A DNA stretch of 64,000 nt from Klenkia taihuensis (GTDB taxonomy: Bacteria; Actinomycetota; Actinomycetes; Mycobacteriales; Geodermatophilaceae): positions 1,178,001-1,242,000 of the forward strand of contig NZ_FOMD01000001.1 of NCBI RefSeq assembly GCF_900112525.1, read 5' to 3'. This document shows, piece by piece, positions 49,899 to 59,767 of the stretch. The notes under the pieces were generated by a model. The model did no database searches, was not told where the DNA came from, and saw only the letters and a program-made list of their open reading frames with translations. Position 1 is the first letter of the stretch, and each line of letters opens with the position of its first letter. Position numbers and translations under genes: made by a program.

Positions 49899-50986
49899 GG
49901 CACGCAGTGATCATGGCCGGCGGGTCCGGCACCCGGTTGTGGCCGCTGTCCCGGTCCGCCCGGCCCAAGCAGCTCCTCGACGTCGTCGCCGAGGAGGGCG
50001 GGGGAGCCCACAGCCTGCTCGCGGAGGCGTTCACCCGGCTGCAGGCCGTCCTCCCCACCGAGCAGATCTGGGTGTGCACCGCGGCCCGCTACGGCGACGC
50101 CGTCCGCGCGGCGCTGCCGGAGCTCGGCGCCGAGCGGCTGATCCTGGAGCCGGTCGCCCGCGACACCGCCAACGCCGTGGGCCTGGCCGCCGCCCTGGTC
50201 GTCGACGCCGACCCCGACGCCGAGCTCGCCGTGGTGTCGGCCGACCACGTCATCCGGCCGGTCGAGCGGTTCGCCGACGCGCTGCGCACCGCCTACGACT
50301 GCCTCGCCGTCCGGCCGCGGTCGCTGGTCACCCTGGGCATCACGCCGACCTCGCCGGCCACCGGCTTCGGCTACGTGCAGAAGGGCGCGCCCACCGAGGT
50401 CGACGGCGCGGCCGAGGCGGCGTCCTTCCGGGAGAAGCCCGACCTCGCCACCGCCCAGGGCTACCTGGACTCGGGGGAGTACCTCTGGAACTCCGGCATG
50501 TTCGTCTGGCGGGCGCAGACCGTGCTGGACGCGCTGCGCGAGCACCTGCCCGAGTCCGCGGACGGGCTGGCCCGCGTCGTCGCCGCCGAGGACCGGGCCG
50601 CGACGCTCGCCGAGGTGTTCCCGACGCTGCCGAAGATCAGCGTCGACTACGCCGTCCTGGAGCCCGCGGCCACCGAGCCCGGCCGGGTGCTCGTCGTCGA
50701 CCTCGACGTCGACTGGCTCGACGTCGGCTCCTGGCCCGCCCTGGCGCACACCCTGGACACCGACGACGCCGGCAACGCCGTCCGCGGACCCGTGGTCGCC
50801 CTCGACAGCAGCGGCAACGTCGTCCTCTCCGACGACCCGGACCACCTGGTCGCCCTCGTCGGCGTCCGGGACAGCGTCGTGGTGCACACCGCCGACGTGA
50901 CCATGGTCTGCCCGGTGGGGGACGCCGAGCGGGTCAAGCAGCTCCTCGCCGCGGCCGAGGAACGCTTCCCCGGCCGCTACGCCTGA
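49895..50986 (+). CDS. manC: Mannose-1-phosphate guanylyltransferase
   Basis: A 363-residue nucleotidyltransferase: MAGGSGTRLWPLSRSARPKQLL signature region, EPVARDTANAVGLAA, VSADHVI, TGFGYVQKG, FREKPDLATAQGYL and EYLWNSGMFVW. It forms GDP-mannose for mannosylated glycolipids and glycans. Orthologue position matches Rv3264c (named manB there) directly after wbbL. GTG 49895 is coupled to wbbL. The C-terminal isomerase domain of bifunctional ManC proteins is absent. Confidence 0.93.
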
Positions 50987-50992
50987 GGCGCC

Positions 50993-50998
50993 TACCCT
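50993..50998 (+). promoter_or_regulatory. -10 box (TACCCT) of a probable leaderless alkA-like transcript
   Basis: TACCCT ends 7 bases before GTG 51006. Confidence 0.5.
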
Positions 50999-51005
50999 CG
51001 GGTCC

Positions 51006-51932
51006 GTGACCGCCGCGACCGTCCTCCCCCGGGAGCGGACCTGGCAAGCCGACTGGCCGCTCGACGTGCGCCGCGCGCTCTCGCCGCACCGGCACGGCCA
51101 CAGCGACCCCACCCTGCAGTACGCGGACGACGGCGCGGCCTGGCGGACCACCACCACCCCCGACGGTGCGGCCACCGTCCGGTTGACCGCCCGCGCAGCG
51201 CTCGTGCGGGCGCAGGCCTGGGGCCCGGGCGCGGCGTGGGCCCTGGACGCCGTCCCGCGGTGGCTGGGTGCCGACGACCGGCCCGAGGACTTCCCCGCCG
51301 ACCGGCACCCGTTGGTGGAGCAGCTGCACCGGGCCTCCCCGTGGCTGCGCATCGGCGGCACCGGACGGGTCTGGGACGCCCTGGTCCCCGCCGTCCTCGA
51401 GCAGAAGGTGACCGGCATCGAGGCGCACCGCACCTTCGTGCAGCTGCTGCGGCTGGCCGGGGAACCCGCCCCGGGCCCCGCGCCGGCCGGGATGCGGGTC
51501 GTGCCGTCGGCCGAGCGGGTGCGCGCGGTGACCGACTGGGAGTGGCACCGCTGCGGCCTGGACGGCGCCCGCCGCCGGGCCCTGCTCGCCGTCGCCTCGG
51601 TGGCGTCCCGGCTCGAGTGCGACGACCACACCGACTGCGAGGGCCTGCGTCGCCGGCTGCGCTCGGTCCCCGGCATCGGCGTCTGGACCGCGGCCGAGGT
51701 CGCGCAGCGGGCGATCGGCTGCCCGGACCAGGTGAGCGTCGGCGACTACCACCTCAAGAACCTGGTCGGGTGGTCGCTGGCCGGCCGCAAGACCGACGAC
51801 GCCGGCATGCTCGAGCTGCTGGAGCCTTTCCGCGGCCACCGGCAGCGGGTCGTCCGGCTGCTGGAGGTGGGCGGGTCCCGCCCGCCCAAGCGGGGCCCGC
51901 GGATGGCCCCGACCGACTACCGGCGGTTCTGA
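51006..51932 (+). CDS. DNA-3-methyladenine glycosylase II / HhH-GPD family protein
   Basis: A 308-residue protein with a C-terminal HhH-GPD fold: WDALVPAVLEQKVTG, the hairpin LRSVPGIGVWTAAEVAQ and the catalytic Asp in SVGDYHLKN. AlkA-type enzymes remove alkylated purines. The N-terminal ~100 residues are the usual AlkA-like extra domain. Its last 16 bases overlap the end of the convergent rmlC gene. It interrupts the otherwise glycan-related gene order. Confidence 0.85.
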   Translation: MTAATVLPRERTWQADWPLDVRRALSPHRHGHSDPTLQYADDGAAWRTTTTPDGAATVRLTARAALVRAQAWGPGAAWALDAVPRWLGADDRPEDFPADRHPLVEQLHRASPWLRIGGTGRVWDALVPAVLEQKVTGIEAHRTFVQLLRLAGEPAPGPAPAGMRVVPSAERVRAVTDWEWHRCGLDGARRRALLAVASVASRLECDDHTDCEGLRRRLRSVPGIGVWTAAEVAQRAIGCPDQVSVGDYHLKNLVGWSLAGRKTDDAGMLELLEPFRGHRQRVVRLLEVGGSRPPKRGPRMAPTDYRRF

Positions 51933-52528
51933 GCCCGCAGCTCGGCGTACCGGGCGGTGCACTGCGCCATGGTCGGCAGCAGACCCTGGTCCCGGGCCTC
52001 GGCCAGGGTGGGGGCGGCGGTGTCCTTGGCCGACAGCTCGAACTCGACGTCGGTCGGCCAGGGGAGCGCGAGGTCGGGGTCCATCGGGTGGACGCCGAAC
52101 TCGCGGCCGGGGGAGTAGCCGGACGAGACCAGGTAGGTCACGGACGTGCGGTCCTCCAGTGCCACGAACGCGTGCCCGAGGCCCTCGGCCAGGTACACCG
52201 CGCGGGGCTGCTCGCTGTCCAGCTCCACGGCGTCGACGACGCCGAAGGTGGGCGAGTCGACCCGGACGTCCACGACGACGTCGAGGATCCGCCCGCTCGG
52301 GCAGTAGACGTACTTCGCCTGGCCGGGGGGCACGAGGGCGAAGTGCACGCCGCGCAGCACGCCGCGGGCGGACACGGAGTGGTTGGCCTGGGCCAGGGTG
52401 AGCGGGTGGCCGACCGCCTCGGCGAGCACGTCGGCCCGGTACCACTCGGTGAACCGTCCCCGGCTGTCGCCGTGGGGCACCAGGTCCAGCACGTAGGCGT
52501 CGGGCACGGCCAGTTCGCGGACGTTCAC
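51917..52528 (-). CDS. rmlC: dTDP-4-dehydrorhamnose 3,5-epimerase
   Basis: A 203-residue cupin. Key blocks are [28 protein letters not shown] (catalytic His), [18 protein letters not shown] and [11 protein letters not shown]. It epimerises the dTDP-4-keto-6-deoxyglucose made by RmlB. ATG 52528 overlaps the rmlA stop by 4 bases, so rmlA-rmlC form one transcript. Confidence 0.95.
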   Translation of the reverse strand: MNVRELAVPDAYVLDLVPHGDSRGRFTEWYRADVLAEAVGHPLTLAQANHSVSARGVLRGVHFALVPPGQAKYVYCPSGRILDVVVDVRVDSPTFGVVDAVELDSEQPRAVYLAEGLGHAFVALEDRTSVTYLVSSGYSPGREFGVHPMDPDLALPWPTDVEFELSAKDTAAPTLAEARDQGLLPTMAQCTARYAELRAQNRR

Positions 52529-53385
52529 GCCAGCAGCCCCATCAGGTAGTCGCCGTAGCCGCTCTTGGCCAGGGGCTCGGCCGCCCGCCGCAGGCCGTCG
52601 TCGTCCAGCCAGCCGTTGCGCCAGGCGACCTCCTCGATGCAGCCGATCTTCAGGCCCTGCCGCTCCTCGACCACCGACACGAACTCGGTGGCCTGGCGCA
52701 GCGAGGCGAAGGTCCCGGTGTCCAGCCAGGCGGTGCCGCGGTCCAGCGCGGTGACCGTGAGGCGGCCCTCGCGCAGGTAGTGCTCGTTGACCGCGGTGAT
52801 CTCCAGCTCGCCGCGCGCGCTGGGGGTGGTGGAGCGGGCGACGTCGACCACGTCCGCGGCGTAGAAGTACAACCCGGGGACGGCGTAGGAGCTCTTCGGG
52901 ACCGCCGGCTTCTCCTCGATGGAGATCACCCGGCCCCCCTCGTCGAACTCGACGACGCCGTAGGCCGCCGGGTCGGCGACGTGGTAGGCGAACACGTGCC
53001 CGCCGTCGGGGTCCGGCAGCCGCGAGAGCGCGGTGCCCAGGCCCGCGCCGTAGAAGATGTTGTCGCCCAGCACCAGGGCCACCGACTGGTCGCCGATGAA
53101 CTCCGCCCCGATGAGGAACGCCTGCGCCAGGCCCTCGGGCCGGGGTTGCACCGCGTACTCGATCCGCATGCCCAGCCGCGACCCGTCGCCGAGCAGGTGC
53201 TCGAAGGCGGCCTGGTCGGCGGGGGTGGTGATCACCAGCACCTCGCGGACGCCGGCCATCATCAGCGTCGAGAGCGGGTAGTAGACCATCGGCTTGTCGT
53301 AGACCGGCATCAGCTGCTTGCTGACCGCCTGCGTGATGGGGAAGAGCCGGCTGCCGGTGCCCCCGGCGAGGATGATGCCGCGCAT
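52525..53385 (-). CDS. rmlA: Glucose-1-phosphate thymidylyltransferase
   Basis: A 286-residue nucleotidyltransferase: [18 protein letters not shown] signature, [43 protein letters not shown], and the [12 protein letters not shown] region. It makes dTDP-glucose, the first step to dTDP-L-rhamnose. ATG 53385 begins the conserved MRGIILAGG and lies 7 bases after a TAGCGT box; the upstream extension in frame is not conserved. Confidence 0.95.
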   Translation of the reverse strand: MRGIILAGGTGSRLFPITQAVSKQLMPVYDKPMVYYPLSTLMMAGVREVLVITTPADQAAFEHLLGDGSRLGMRIEYAVQPRPEGLAQAFLIGAEFIGDQSVALVLGDNIFYGAGLGTALSRLPDPDGGHVFAYHVADPAAYGVVEFDEGGRVISIEEKPAVPKSSYAVPGLYFYAADVVDVARSTTPSARGELEITAVNEHYLREGRLTVTALDRGTAWLDTGTFASLRQATEFVSVVEERQGLKIGCIEEVAWRNGWLDDDGLRRAAEPLAKSGYGDYLMGLLA

Positions 53386-53392
53386 TGGCCAG

Positions 53393-53398
53393 ACGCTA
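53393..53398 (-). promoter_or_regulatory. -10 box (TAGCGT) of a probable leaderless rmlA transcript
   Basis: On the minus strand TAGCGT ends 7 bases before the rmlA ATG at 53385. Confidence 0.6.
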
Positions 53399-53474
53399 GG
53401 GCACCGGTGACCGGCTGTGACCGACCCCTGGCCCGTCCGGGTGAGATGTCCTCGGACCGGGGCCGCCGTCCCGT

Positions 53475-53480
53475 TAACGT
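53475..53480 (+). promoter_or_regulatory. -10 box (TAACGT) of a probable leaderless rmlB transcript
   Basis: TAACGT ends 8 bases before the rmlB ATG at 53489. Both divergent rml operons thus appear to be leaderless. Confidence 0.55.
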
Positions 53481-53488
53481 CTGCGGAC

Positions 53489-54484
53489 ATGCGCGTCCTC
53501 GTCACCGGCGGTGCCGGCTTCATCGGCTCCCACTACGTCCGGACGATGCTCTCCGGCGGCTACCCGGGCTACGAGGACGCCGAGGTGACGGTCTTCGACA
53601 AGCTGACCTACGCCGGCAACCTGGCCAACCTGGCCCCGGTCGCCGACAGCCCGCGGTACCGGTTCGTGCAGGGCGACATCTGCTCGCCCGCCGACCTCGA
53701 CGCGGCGCTGCCCGGCCACGACGTCGTCGTCAACTTCGCCGCCGAGTCCCACGTGGACCGCTCGATCACCGGCGCCGCCGGGTTCGTGCTGACCAACGTG
53801 CTCGGCGCCCAGCAGGTCTTCGAGGCCGCGCTGCGGCACGGCGTCCGCCGGGTCGTGCACGTGTCCACCGACGAGGTCTACGGCTCCATCGACGAGGGCT
53901 CCTGGACCGAGGACCACCTGCTGGAGCCCAACTCGCCCTACTCGGCGGCCAAGGCCGGCAGCGACCTGATCGCCCGGGCCTACGCGCAGACCTACGGGAT
54001 GGACATCTCCATCACGCGGTGCAGCAACAACTACGGCCCGTACCACTTCCCCGAGAAGGTCATCCCGCTGTTCGTGACCAACCTGCTCGACGGGCAGAAG
54101 GTGCCGCTCTACGGGGTCGGGGCGAACGTGCGCGACTGGCTGTTCGTCGACGACCACTGCCGAGGCATCCAGCTGGTCGTGGAGAAGGGCGCGCCGGGCG
54201 AGTTCTACAACATCGGCGGCGGCCGCGAGCTGTCCAACCGCGAGCTCACCGAGCAGCTGCTGGCCGCCACCGGCCGTGACTGGTCCTACGTCGAGGAGAT
54301 CGTCGACCCCCGCGGCGGCGGCCACGACAAGCGCTACTCCGTCGACTACTCCAAGACCGCCGGGCTCGGCTACGCCCCGCGGATGACCTTCGAGGACGGC
54401 CTCGCGCTGACCGTGCAGTGGTTCCGCGACAACCGCGCCTGGTGGGAGCCGCTCAAGGCCGCCGCGGCCACCGCCCGGGCGTGA
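53489..54484 (+). CDS. rmlB: dTDP-glucose 4,6-dehydratase
   Basis: A 331-residue extended [53 protein letters not shown] with the catalytic Asp-Glu, [15 protein letters not shown] with the Tyr-x3-Lys pair, and [19 protein letters not shown]. Produces dTDP-4-keto-6-deoxyglucose. The stop overlaps rmlD (GTGA). Confidence 0.96.
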   Translation: MRVLVTGGAGFIGSHYVRTMLSGGYPGYEDAEVTVFDKLTYAGNLANLAPVADSPRYRFVQGDICSPADLDAALPGHDVVVNFAAESHVDRSITGAAGFVLTNVLGAQQVFEAALRHGVRRVVHVSTDEVYGSIDEGSWTEDHLLEPNSPYSAAKAGSDLIARAYAQTYGMDISITRCSNNYGPYHFPEKVIPLFVTNLLDGQKVPLYGVGANVRDWLFVDDHCRGIQLVVEKGAPGEFYNIGGGRELSNRELTEQLLAATGRDWSYVEEIVDPRGGGHDKRYSVDYSKTAGLGYAPRMTFEDGLALTVQWFRDNRAWWEPLKAAAATARA

Positions 54485-55359
54485 GCACCGCCTGGCTGGT
54501 CACCGGGGCCCACGGCCAGCTCGGGAACGACCTGCAGCTCGCCCTCGCCGGGTCCGGCGACCACCTCACCGCCGTCGGGCGGGCCGAGGTCGACCTGACC
54601 GACGAGGCGTCGGTGCGCGGCGCCGTGCGGTCCTGGCTGTCCGGCGTCACCGCCGACCGGGCCGTGGTGGTCAACGCGGCGGCCTACACCGCCGTCGACG
54701 CCGCCGAGGACGACGAGTACACCGCGCTGGTGGTCAACGGGCACGCCCCCGGCTGGCTGGCGGAGGAGCTGGCCGGCCGCGGCCGGCTGGTCCACGTCTC
54801 CACCGACTACGTCTTCGACGGCACGGCCACCGCTCCCTACCCGGTCGACGCCCCGACCGCGCCGCGCTCGGCCTACGGCCGGACCAAGCTGGCGGGGGAG
54901 CAGGCGGTCGCCGCCGTCGGCGGGGACGCGTCGGTCGTCCGCACCGCCTGGGTGCACGGCCGGCACGGCGGCAACTTCGTGCGCACCATGGTCGCCCTCG
55001 AGCAGGCGCGGGACACGGTCTCGGTGGTGGACGACCAGGTGGGCTCGCCGACCTGGTCGGCCGACCTCGCCGCCGGCCTGGTCGCGCTGGGCCGGGTCGA
55101 CGGGCCGGTGCCGCCGGTGCTGCACTGCACCGGCGCGGGGCAGGTCAGCTGGTTCGGCCTGGCCCGGGCGGTGTTCACCGAGCTGGGCGCCGACCCCGCG
55201 CGGGTGCTGCCCACCACGTCGGCGGCGTTCGTCCGCCCGGCCCCGCGTCCGGCCTACTCGGTGCTGGACGGCAGCGCGTGGGACGCCGCGGGCCTCCCGG
55301 CCCGCCGGGACTGGCGGGTGGCCCTGCACGAGGCGATGGCCGAGGGCTACCGGGACTGA
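54481..55359 (+). CDS. rmlD: dTDP-4-dehydrorhamnose reductase
   Basis: A 292-residue [54 protein letters not shown] (Tyr-x3-Lys) and [15 protein letters not shown]. It completes dTDP-L-rhamnose for WbbL. Its last 13 bases overlap the convergent fbiB end. Confidence 0.95.
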   Translation: MSTAWLVTGAHGQLGNDLQLALAGSGDHLTAVGRAEVDLTDEASVRGAVRSWLSGVTADRAVVVNAAAYTAVDAAEDDEYTALVVNGHAPGWLAEELAGRGRLVHVSTDYVFDGTATAPYPVDAPTAPRSAYGRTKLAGEQAVAAVGGDASVVRTAWVHGRHGGNFVRTMVALEQARDTVSVVDDQVGSPTWSADLAAGLVALGRVDGPVPPVLHCTGAGQVSWFGLARAVFTELGADPARVLPTTSAAFVRPAPRPAYSVLDGSAWDAAGLPARRDWRVALHEAMAEGYRD

Positions 55360-56420
55360 CCGGCCGGTGCACCCAGCCGGATGCGCCCGACCAGCGATGA
55401 CCCGCCCGGGGTGCCGACCGGCTCCCACCGCGTCGCCCAGCCCTCGGCGTGCAGCTGCACCAGCGCTGCTGCCAGCAGGGCGCCCAGCGCGAGGGCGGTG
55501 ACCTGGCTCGGGGCGTCGGTGAGGTGCACGTCGACGACGTCGTCCTCCTCGCTGCCGTAGGAGAACACCACCGGGAACTCCGGCAGCGCGGCCACCGCCA
55601 CCCGGAACGCCGCCGCCACCGCCTCCAGCGCCCCCGGCCGGGGGACGACGGCGGCCGCCGCGGTGCGGGCGGGCACCAGGTCGCGGGTGCCCAGCGCGAA
55701 CAGGTCGCCGGGCCCGAGCCGCACCAGGGGGCGGGTGCCGGTGTCGTCCTCCGGTGGGGTGACCGCCAGCCCGCGGACGACGGCGACCGGCACGCCGCCG
55801 AGCTTGCCCTTGACGAGGTCCGCCGCGGCGGCGAGCTCGTCGACCAGCGCCACCTGGGTGGTCTCCAGCCGGTTGCCGTGCGCGTCGACGTCGCCGCGGT
55901 GGTCCAGGAGCGCCGGGATGCCGGCCGAGCCGACCGCGACGTCGGTGAGCCCCTCCCGCCACGTGCGGCCGAAGGTGTCGCTGACCACGACCGCGACGGT
56001 CACCCCGAGCAGCCGCCGCAGCGCGTCCCGCAACCGGCGCGCCGAGGCGTCGGCGTCCTCGGGGAGCAGCACCAGCGTGTCGCCGGCGGTGTTGGAGGCA
56101 TCGATCCCGGCCGCCGCCACCACCCACCCGTGCCGCGTCTCCACGATCTTCAGGGGTCCGCGGCGGGCGACCACCCGCACCGTCTCCGCGTCGATCGCGC
56201 GCTGCCGCACGGCCTCGCGGTCGGCGCCCGGGGGGACGGCGACCAGGTTGCCCTCGACCTTGGAGACCACCTTGCTGGTCACCACCACGACGTCGCCGTC
56301 GGTCAACCAGGGGGCGGCGGCGGCGAGGGCGCCCGCCAGGTCGTCGTCCGGCCCGAACTCGGGCAGGCCGGTGACCGGCGTGATCGTCAGGCCCGGAGGA
56401 AGGTCACCCACGTGCGGCAT
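55347..56420 (-). CDS. fbiB: Coenzyme F420:L-glutamate ligase with shortened C-terminal domain
   Basis: A 357-residue protein. Residues ~1-245 are a complete CofE domain: [46 protein letters not shown] and [16 protein letters not shown]. It adds gamma-linked glutamates to F420-0. Mycobacterial FbiB has ~200 more residues forming a nitroreductase-like dehydro-F420-0 reductase domain. Here only ~110 weakly similar residues follow, without the Arg-rich FMN/F420-binding start. ATG 56420 overlaps the fbiA stop by 17 bases; GTG 56411 is an alternative. Confidence 0.88.
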   Translation of the reverse strand: MPHVGDLPPGLTITPVTGLPEFGPDDDLAGALAAAAPWLTDGDVVVVTSKVVSKVEGNLVAVPPGADREAVRQRAIDAETVRVVARRGPLKIVETRHGWVVAAAGIDASNTAGDTLVLLPEDADASARRLRDALRRLLGVTVAVVVSDTFGRTWREGLTDVAVGSAGIPALLDHRGDVDAHGNRLETTQVALVDELAAAADLVKGKLGGVPVAVVRGLAVTPPEDDTGTRPLVRLGPGDLFALGTRDLVPARTAAAAVVPRPGALEAVAAAFRVAVAALPEFPVVFSYGSEEDDVVDVHLTDAPSQVTALALGALLAAALVQLHAEGWATRWEPVGTPGGSSLVGRIRLGAPAGQSR

Positions 56421-57354
56421 CCAACGCCGCCTGCGCCATGGCCTGCGTGGCCGGGGGGTCGCTCATGAGCAGCGGGACCCGCCGGACGTCGACGCCGGGG
56501 ACGTCGGCGGTGTCGGTCTCGTGCACCAGCCAGGCGTCCAGCAGCCCGCCGTCGGACCGGGCGCCGTAGTGCCGGCCGACACCCTCCGCGCTGACCTCGA
56601 CCCCGATCGCGGACAGGCACCGGTCGGCCATGCCGCGCAGCGGCGCACCGTCGACGACGGGGGACAGGCCCACCACGCGGGCCGGGGAGGCGAGCAGTGC
56701 CTCGCGCAGGCCGGGGACGCCGAGGACGGTGCCGACCGACACCACCGGGTTGGACGGCGCGACGAGCACCGCGTCGGCGGCGGCGAAGGCCTCGACCACG
56801 CCGGGCGCCGGGCGGGCGTCGTCCACACCCACCTGCACGAAGGCGTGGGCATCCAGCGCCGCGCGGTGGCGCACCCACCACTCCTGGAAGTGGACCGCCC
56901 GCTGCCGGCCGGTGTCGGGGTCGGAGACCACGACGTGCGTCTCGACGCGCTGGTCGCTCATCGGCAGCAGGGTGACCCCCGGGTCCCACCGCTGGGCGAG
57001 GGCCAGCGTGACCTCCGACAGCGGGTAACCGGCATCGAGCATCCGGGTGCGCACGAGGTGGGTGGCGAGGTCGCGGTCGCCCAACCCGAACCAGGTCGGC
57101 TCGGCCCCGTAGGCAGCCAGTTCGTCCTTGACGACCCAGCTCTCGTCCCGCCGGCCCCATCCCCGGACGGGGTCGATTCCGTCACCGAGCGTATACATCA
57201 CCGAGTCGAGGTCCGGGCAGATGCGCAGGCCGTGCAGGGTGACGTCGTCGCCGGTGTTCACCACGGCCGTGATGTCGGCGTCCGGGGCCGCTGCGCGCAC
57301 CCCGAGCAGGAACCGGGCGCCGCCGACGCCGCCGGCCACGATCACGATCCGCAT
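56404..57354 (-). CDS. fbiA: 2-phospho-L-lactate transferase (CofD/FbiA)
   Basis: A 316-residue enzyme with the hallmark [38 protein letters not shown], a [16 protein letters not shown] stretch and [16 protein letters not shown]. It transfers the phosphoenolpyruvyl (or phospholactyl) group to Fo, forming dehydro-F420-0/F420-0. ATG 57354 begins the conserved N-terminus; ATG 57363 would add three residues. Divergent from whiB2 as in mycobacteria. Confidence 0.93.
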   Translation of the reverse strand: MRIVIVAGGVGGARFLLGVRAAAPDADITAVVNTGDDVTLHGLRICPDLDSVMYTLGDGIDPVRGWGRRDESWVVKDELAAYGAEPTWFGLGDRDLATHLVRTRMLDAGYPLSEVTLALAQRWDPGVTLLPMSDQRVETHVVVSDPDTGRQRAVHFQEWWVRHRAALDAHAFVQVGVDDARPAPGVVEAFAAADAVLVAPSNPVVSVGTVLGVPGLREALLASPARVVGLSPVVDGAPLRGMADRCLSAIGVEVSAEGVGRHYGARSDGGLLDAWLVHETDTADVPGVDVRRVPLLMSDPPATQAMAQAALDAARG

Positions 57355-57657
57355 GCACACCATGGTGCCCGATGGCAAGACCCGTTCTCGTGGTCGGATC
57401 CGTGTCGGAATGATCTGGACCAATTGCCCCGGTTGTGCAGGCAATAGTTGTACACGAGGGCGGCGTGTCACCGGGTTTCGTGACGCTTCCGGAACCCTCC
57501 GTGACCGCTGTGACGGGTGTGACGGGTGGGGCGAACAGCTCGACTTGACCCCACCCAACTGACACGGCTGTAATTCCTCCGGTGTCACCAAGTGGGTGCC
57601 GTCGGGAGTGGCCCGATGATCACGCACTGTGACGAAGGCGAGAGGGGACGCATCGTC
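57355..57657. promoter_or_regulatory. Divergent fbiA / whiB2 control region
   Basis: About 300 bases without a gene. Three adjacent 9-base units (GTGACCGCT, GTGACGGGT, GTGACGGGT at 57501-57527) and two separate GTGTCACC blocks could be regulator sites. A TTGACC (57545-57550) and TGTAAT (57569-57574) spaced by 18 bases make a plausible promoter for whiB2, giving a leader of roughly 75 bases with GAGGGGA before ATG 57658. Confidence 0.45.
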
Positions 57658-57987
57658 ATGGCCGAGGTGTCGTGGTTGAGCGAGTACAAGCAGCAGCAGC
57701 AGGCCGGCGTCGCCGGCGGGGTGGCCGGGTTCAGCGCGCTGGACTGGTCCTCCGGGCTGGAGGACGAGGACCAGGGGTGGCAGGAGCGCGCACTGTGCGC
57801 CGAGACCGACCCCGAGGCGTTCTTCCCGGAGAAGGGCGGCTCCACCCGCGAGGCCAAGAAGATCTGCACCGGGTGCGAGGTCAAGGTCGAGTGCCTGGAG
57901 TACGCGCTGGGCAACGACGAGCGCTTCGGCATCTGGGGCGGCCTCTCCGAGCGCGAGCGGCGCCGGCTGCGCCGTCGGGCGGTCTGA
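57658..57987 (+). CDS. whiB2: WhiB-family iron-sulfur regulator, WhiB2/WhmD type
   Basis: A 109-residue protein. The four cluster Cys occur as C (in ERALCAETDPE), CTGC and C five residues on (VKVEC). They are followed by the FGIWGGLSERERR turn and a basic tail RRLRRR for DNA contact. WhiB2 proteins bind a [4Fe-4S] cluster, interact with sigma factor and control division/septation genes. The Gln run (KQQQQ) near the N-terminus is a small oddity. ATG 57658 is chosen for GAGGGGA ~9 bases upstream; an upstream ATG at 57616 is in frame. Confidence 0.93.
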   Translation: MAEVSWLSEYKQQQQAGVAGGVAGFSALDWSSGLEDEDQGWQERALCAETDPEAFFPEKGGSTREAKKICTGCEVKVECLEYALGNDERFGIWGGLSERERRRLRRRAV

Positions 57988-58019
57988 GGCCCCACCTCCG
58001 CATGGGCCACCATGGACGG

Positions 58020-58835
58020 GTGATCACCCGGGTGGCCGAAGGACGGAGCAGGGTGGTGCGGGAGATCCGCGCCGTGGCCCCGCTCCTGGCAGGACCAGGC
58101 ACACCGACCACCGCCCGCGGGCCCTGGCTGGCCGCCGCGCTGCACGCGGCGCCGGCCCCCGTCCCCCGGGTGCGCCACCGGGCCGTGGTCGTCGAGGCGC
58201 ACCGGCAGGGCCGTCCCGCGGGGGCGGCCCTGCTGTCGTCGCGGACCGTGCTGCGCGGCGGGCGACGGGTCACCCTGGTCCGCCTGCTCGGGGACGGCGG
58301 GCCGCCCGGGCCGCCGGGTGCGGCCCCCCGCCGGATGCCCGCCGCCGACCCCGCCGTGGCGGCGCAGCTCGCCGACGGCGTGGCCGACCTCCTCGCGCGC
58401 ACCCGTGGCCCGTGGGAGCTCTCGCTGACCGGGCTGCCGATGGGCGACCCCGTCCTCGCGGCGCTCGGTGCCCGGCTGGGCACCGGGGCGTCGTTCCGGA
58501 CCGCCCGCAGCAGGGCGCTGGTCGACGCGCTGGACGAGGTCGGCCCGGTGCAGCGGTCCACCGACCCGGCCGGTCTCGAGCGCTGGCTGCCGGTCCTGCT
58601 CGCGCACCGGCCGGCCGGTTCCCGCCGCGCGGACGTGCGCGCCCTGGCCCGGGTGCACGCCGCGGCCGGGGTCCTCGAGCACGCCGTCGTGCTGGGGGAC
58701 GACGGCGCGCGGGCGGGGCTGCTGACCCTGCTCGACAGCGGCGTGCGTCGCCCCTGGTTCGGCTTCGGCCCCGGGCTGCGGGACGCCCCGGGTCAGCCCT
58801 GGGTGTCCCTGGTCGCGGACTCGCGCGGCCGCTGA
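58020..58835 (+). CDS. Hypothetical protein
   Basis: A 271-residue Arg/Ala-rich soluble protein (GTG 58020; ATG 58002 possible). The N-terminus reads VITRVAEGRSRVVREIRAVAPLLAG and the C-terminus RPWFGFGPGLRDAPGQPWVSLV. No signal peptide or membrane segment. No family recognised; codon use is strongly GC3-biased as for real genes here. It lies between whiB2 and a convergent membrane-protein operon. Confidence 0.65.
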   Translation: MITRVAEGRSRVVREIRAVAPLLAGPGTPTTARGPWLAAALHAAPAPVPRVRHRAVVVEAHRQGRPAGAALLSSRTVLRGGRRVTLVRLLGDGGPPGPPGAAPRRMPAADPAVAAQLADGVADLLARTRGPWELSLTGLPMGDPVLAALGARLGTGASFRTARSRALVDALDEVGPVQRSTDPAGLERWLPVLLAHRPAGSRRADVRALARVHAAAGVLEHAVVLGDDGARAGLLTLLDSGVRRPWFGFGPGLRDAPGQPWVSLVADSRGR

Positions 58836-58842
58836 CCCCGGG

Positions 58843-59766
58843 TCACTGCCCGGTGAAGGTCCCGCCGGCGGCGGCCGAGGCCTCGCCGTCACCCAGCCGC
58901 AGGGTGCCCGAGACCGTGCCCCGGCGGTCCTGCAGCTCGACCTCGAGCGCGTAGCTGCGGCCGGTGGCGGCCGGCGGCGACCCGTTCGGGCGGGTGTAGG
59001 TCGGGAAGGACCCGCGCAGCCGCACCCCGTCGTCGCCCGTGCGGGTCGCCTCCAGGTCCGGTGAGGGCAGGTCCGCGTACTCGGTCAGCCCGCGGCGGCA
59101 GTCGGCCGTGGCCGGGTCGGCGGGCGGTGCGTCGGCCAGGCAGTTCCACACCGCGAACTCGACGTGGGCCAGGGTGCGGTCGCCGTCGCTGCTCACCCGC
59201 ACGACGGGGTAGGCCACGGTCACCCCGACGGCCCGCGGCTCGAGGACGACGCCGCCGAAGGACGCCGTCGCGGTGAAGCCGTCGGGGCCGGGGGCGAGGT
59301 CGGTGGCGGCCAGGTCACCGGGGGCCGCGGCGGTCAGCGGCGCGGGGGCCGTGGTGCTCGGCGCGCCGGTGGACCCCCCGGTCGAGGTGGTGGTGGCTGC
59401 GGTGGCCCCGGCCGAGGGTGCCGCGTCGTCGCCGGTGTCCTTCCCGACGAGCAGGGCGGTCGCGGCCACCGCGGCGACGACCGCCAGGACGGCACCGCCC
59501 GCGAGGAGTGCCCTGCGGCTCGCGGTCGGATCGGCGGCGGTGGCTGTGCCCCGGTCGGTGTCGTCGGCGGGGGCCGTCGCCGGGTCGGCGGGCAGTTCGC
59601 GCGGTGAACCGGGCGGTGCGGCGAAGAAGCCGGGCAGGTCGTCGACCTCACGGGGCGGCGGGCCGGGCCGGGCCGCGGACGCAGCCGGGTCCGCCGCCGC
59701 CGGTGGTGCCGTCCTCGACCGCCGCCACCGGCGCCCCCGTGCCCCGTCCGTCACGCACGACAGCAT
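58843..59766 (-). CDS. Hypothetical single-pass membrane protein with extracytoplasmic domain
   Basis: A 307-residue protein: Pro/Ala-rich cytoplasmic N-terminus (~residues 1-85), one membrane helix (ALLAGGAVLAVVAAVAATALL), a Thr/Ser/Pro-rich linker and an extracellular domain with two Cys (VWNCLADAP and TADCRRG) that could form a disulfide. ATG 59766 begins one base after the stop of the metallopeptidase-family gene, so the two are probably coupled; GTG 59754 is an alternative. No family recognised. Confidence 0.72.
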   Translation of the reverse strand: MLSCVTDGARGRRWRRSRTAPPAAADPAASAARPGPPPREVDDLPGFFAAPPGSPRELPADPATAPADDTDRGTATAADPTASRRALLAGGAVLAVVAAVAATALLVGKDTGDDAAPSAGATAATTTSTGGSTGAPSTTAPAPLTAAAPGDLAATDLAPGPDGFTATASFGGVVLEPRAVGVTVAYPVVRVSSDGDRTLAHVEFAVWNCLADAPPADPATADCRRGLTEYADLPSPDLEATRTGDDGVRLRGSFPTYTRPNGSPPAATGRSYALEVELQDRRGTVSGTLRLGDGEASAAAGGTFTGQ

Positions 59767-59767
59767 G

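Noticed and set aside
52780-53488. Plus-strand frame opposite rmlA running into rmlB
   Set aside because: Shadow of rmlA; rmlB has its own promoter box and ATG at 53489.
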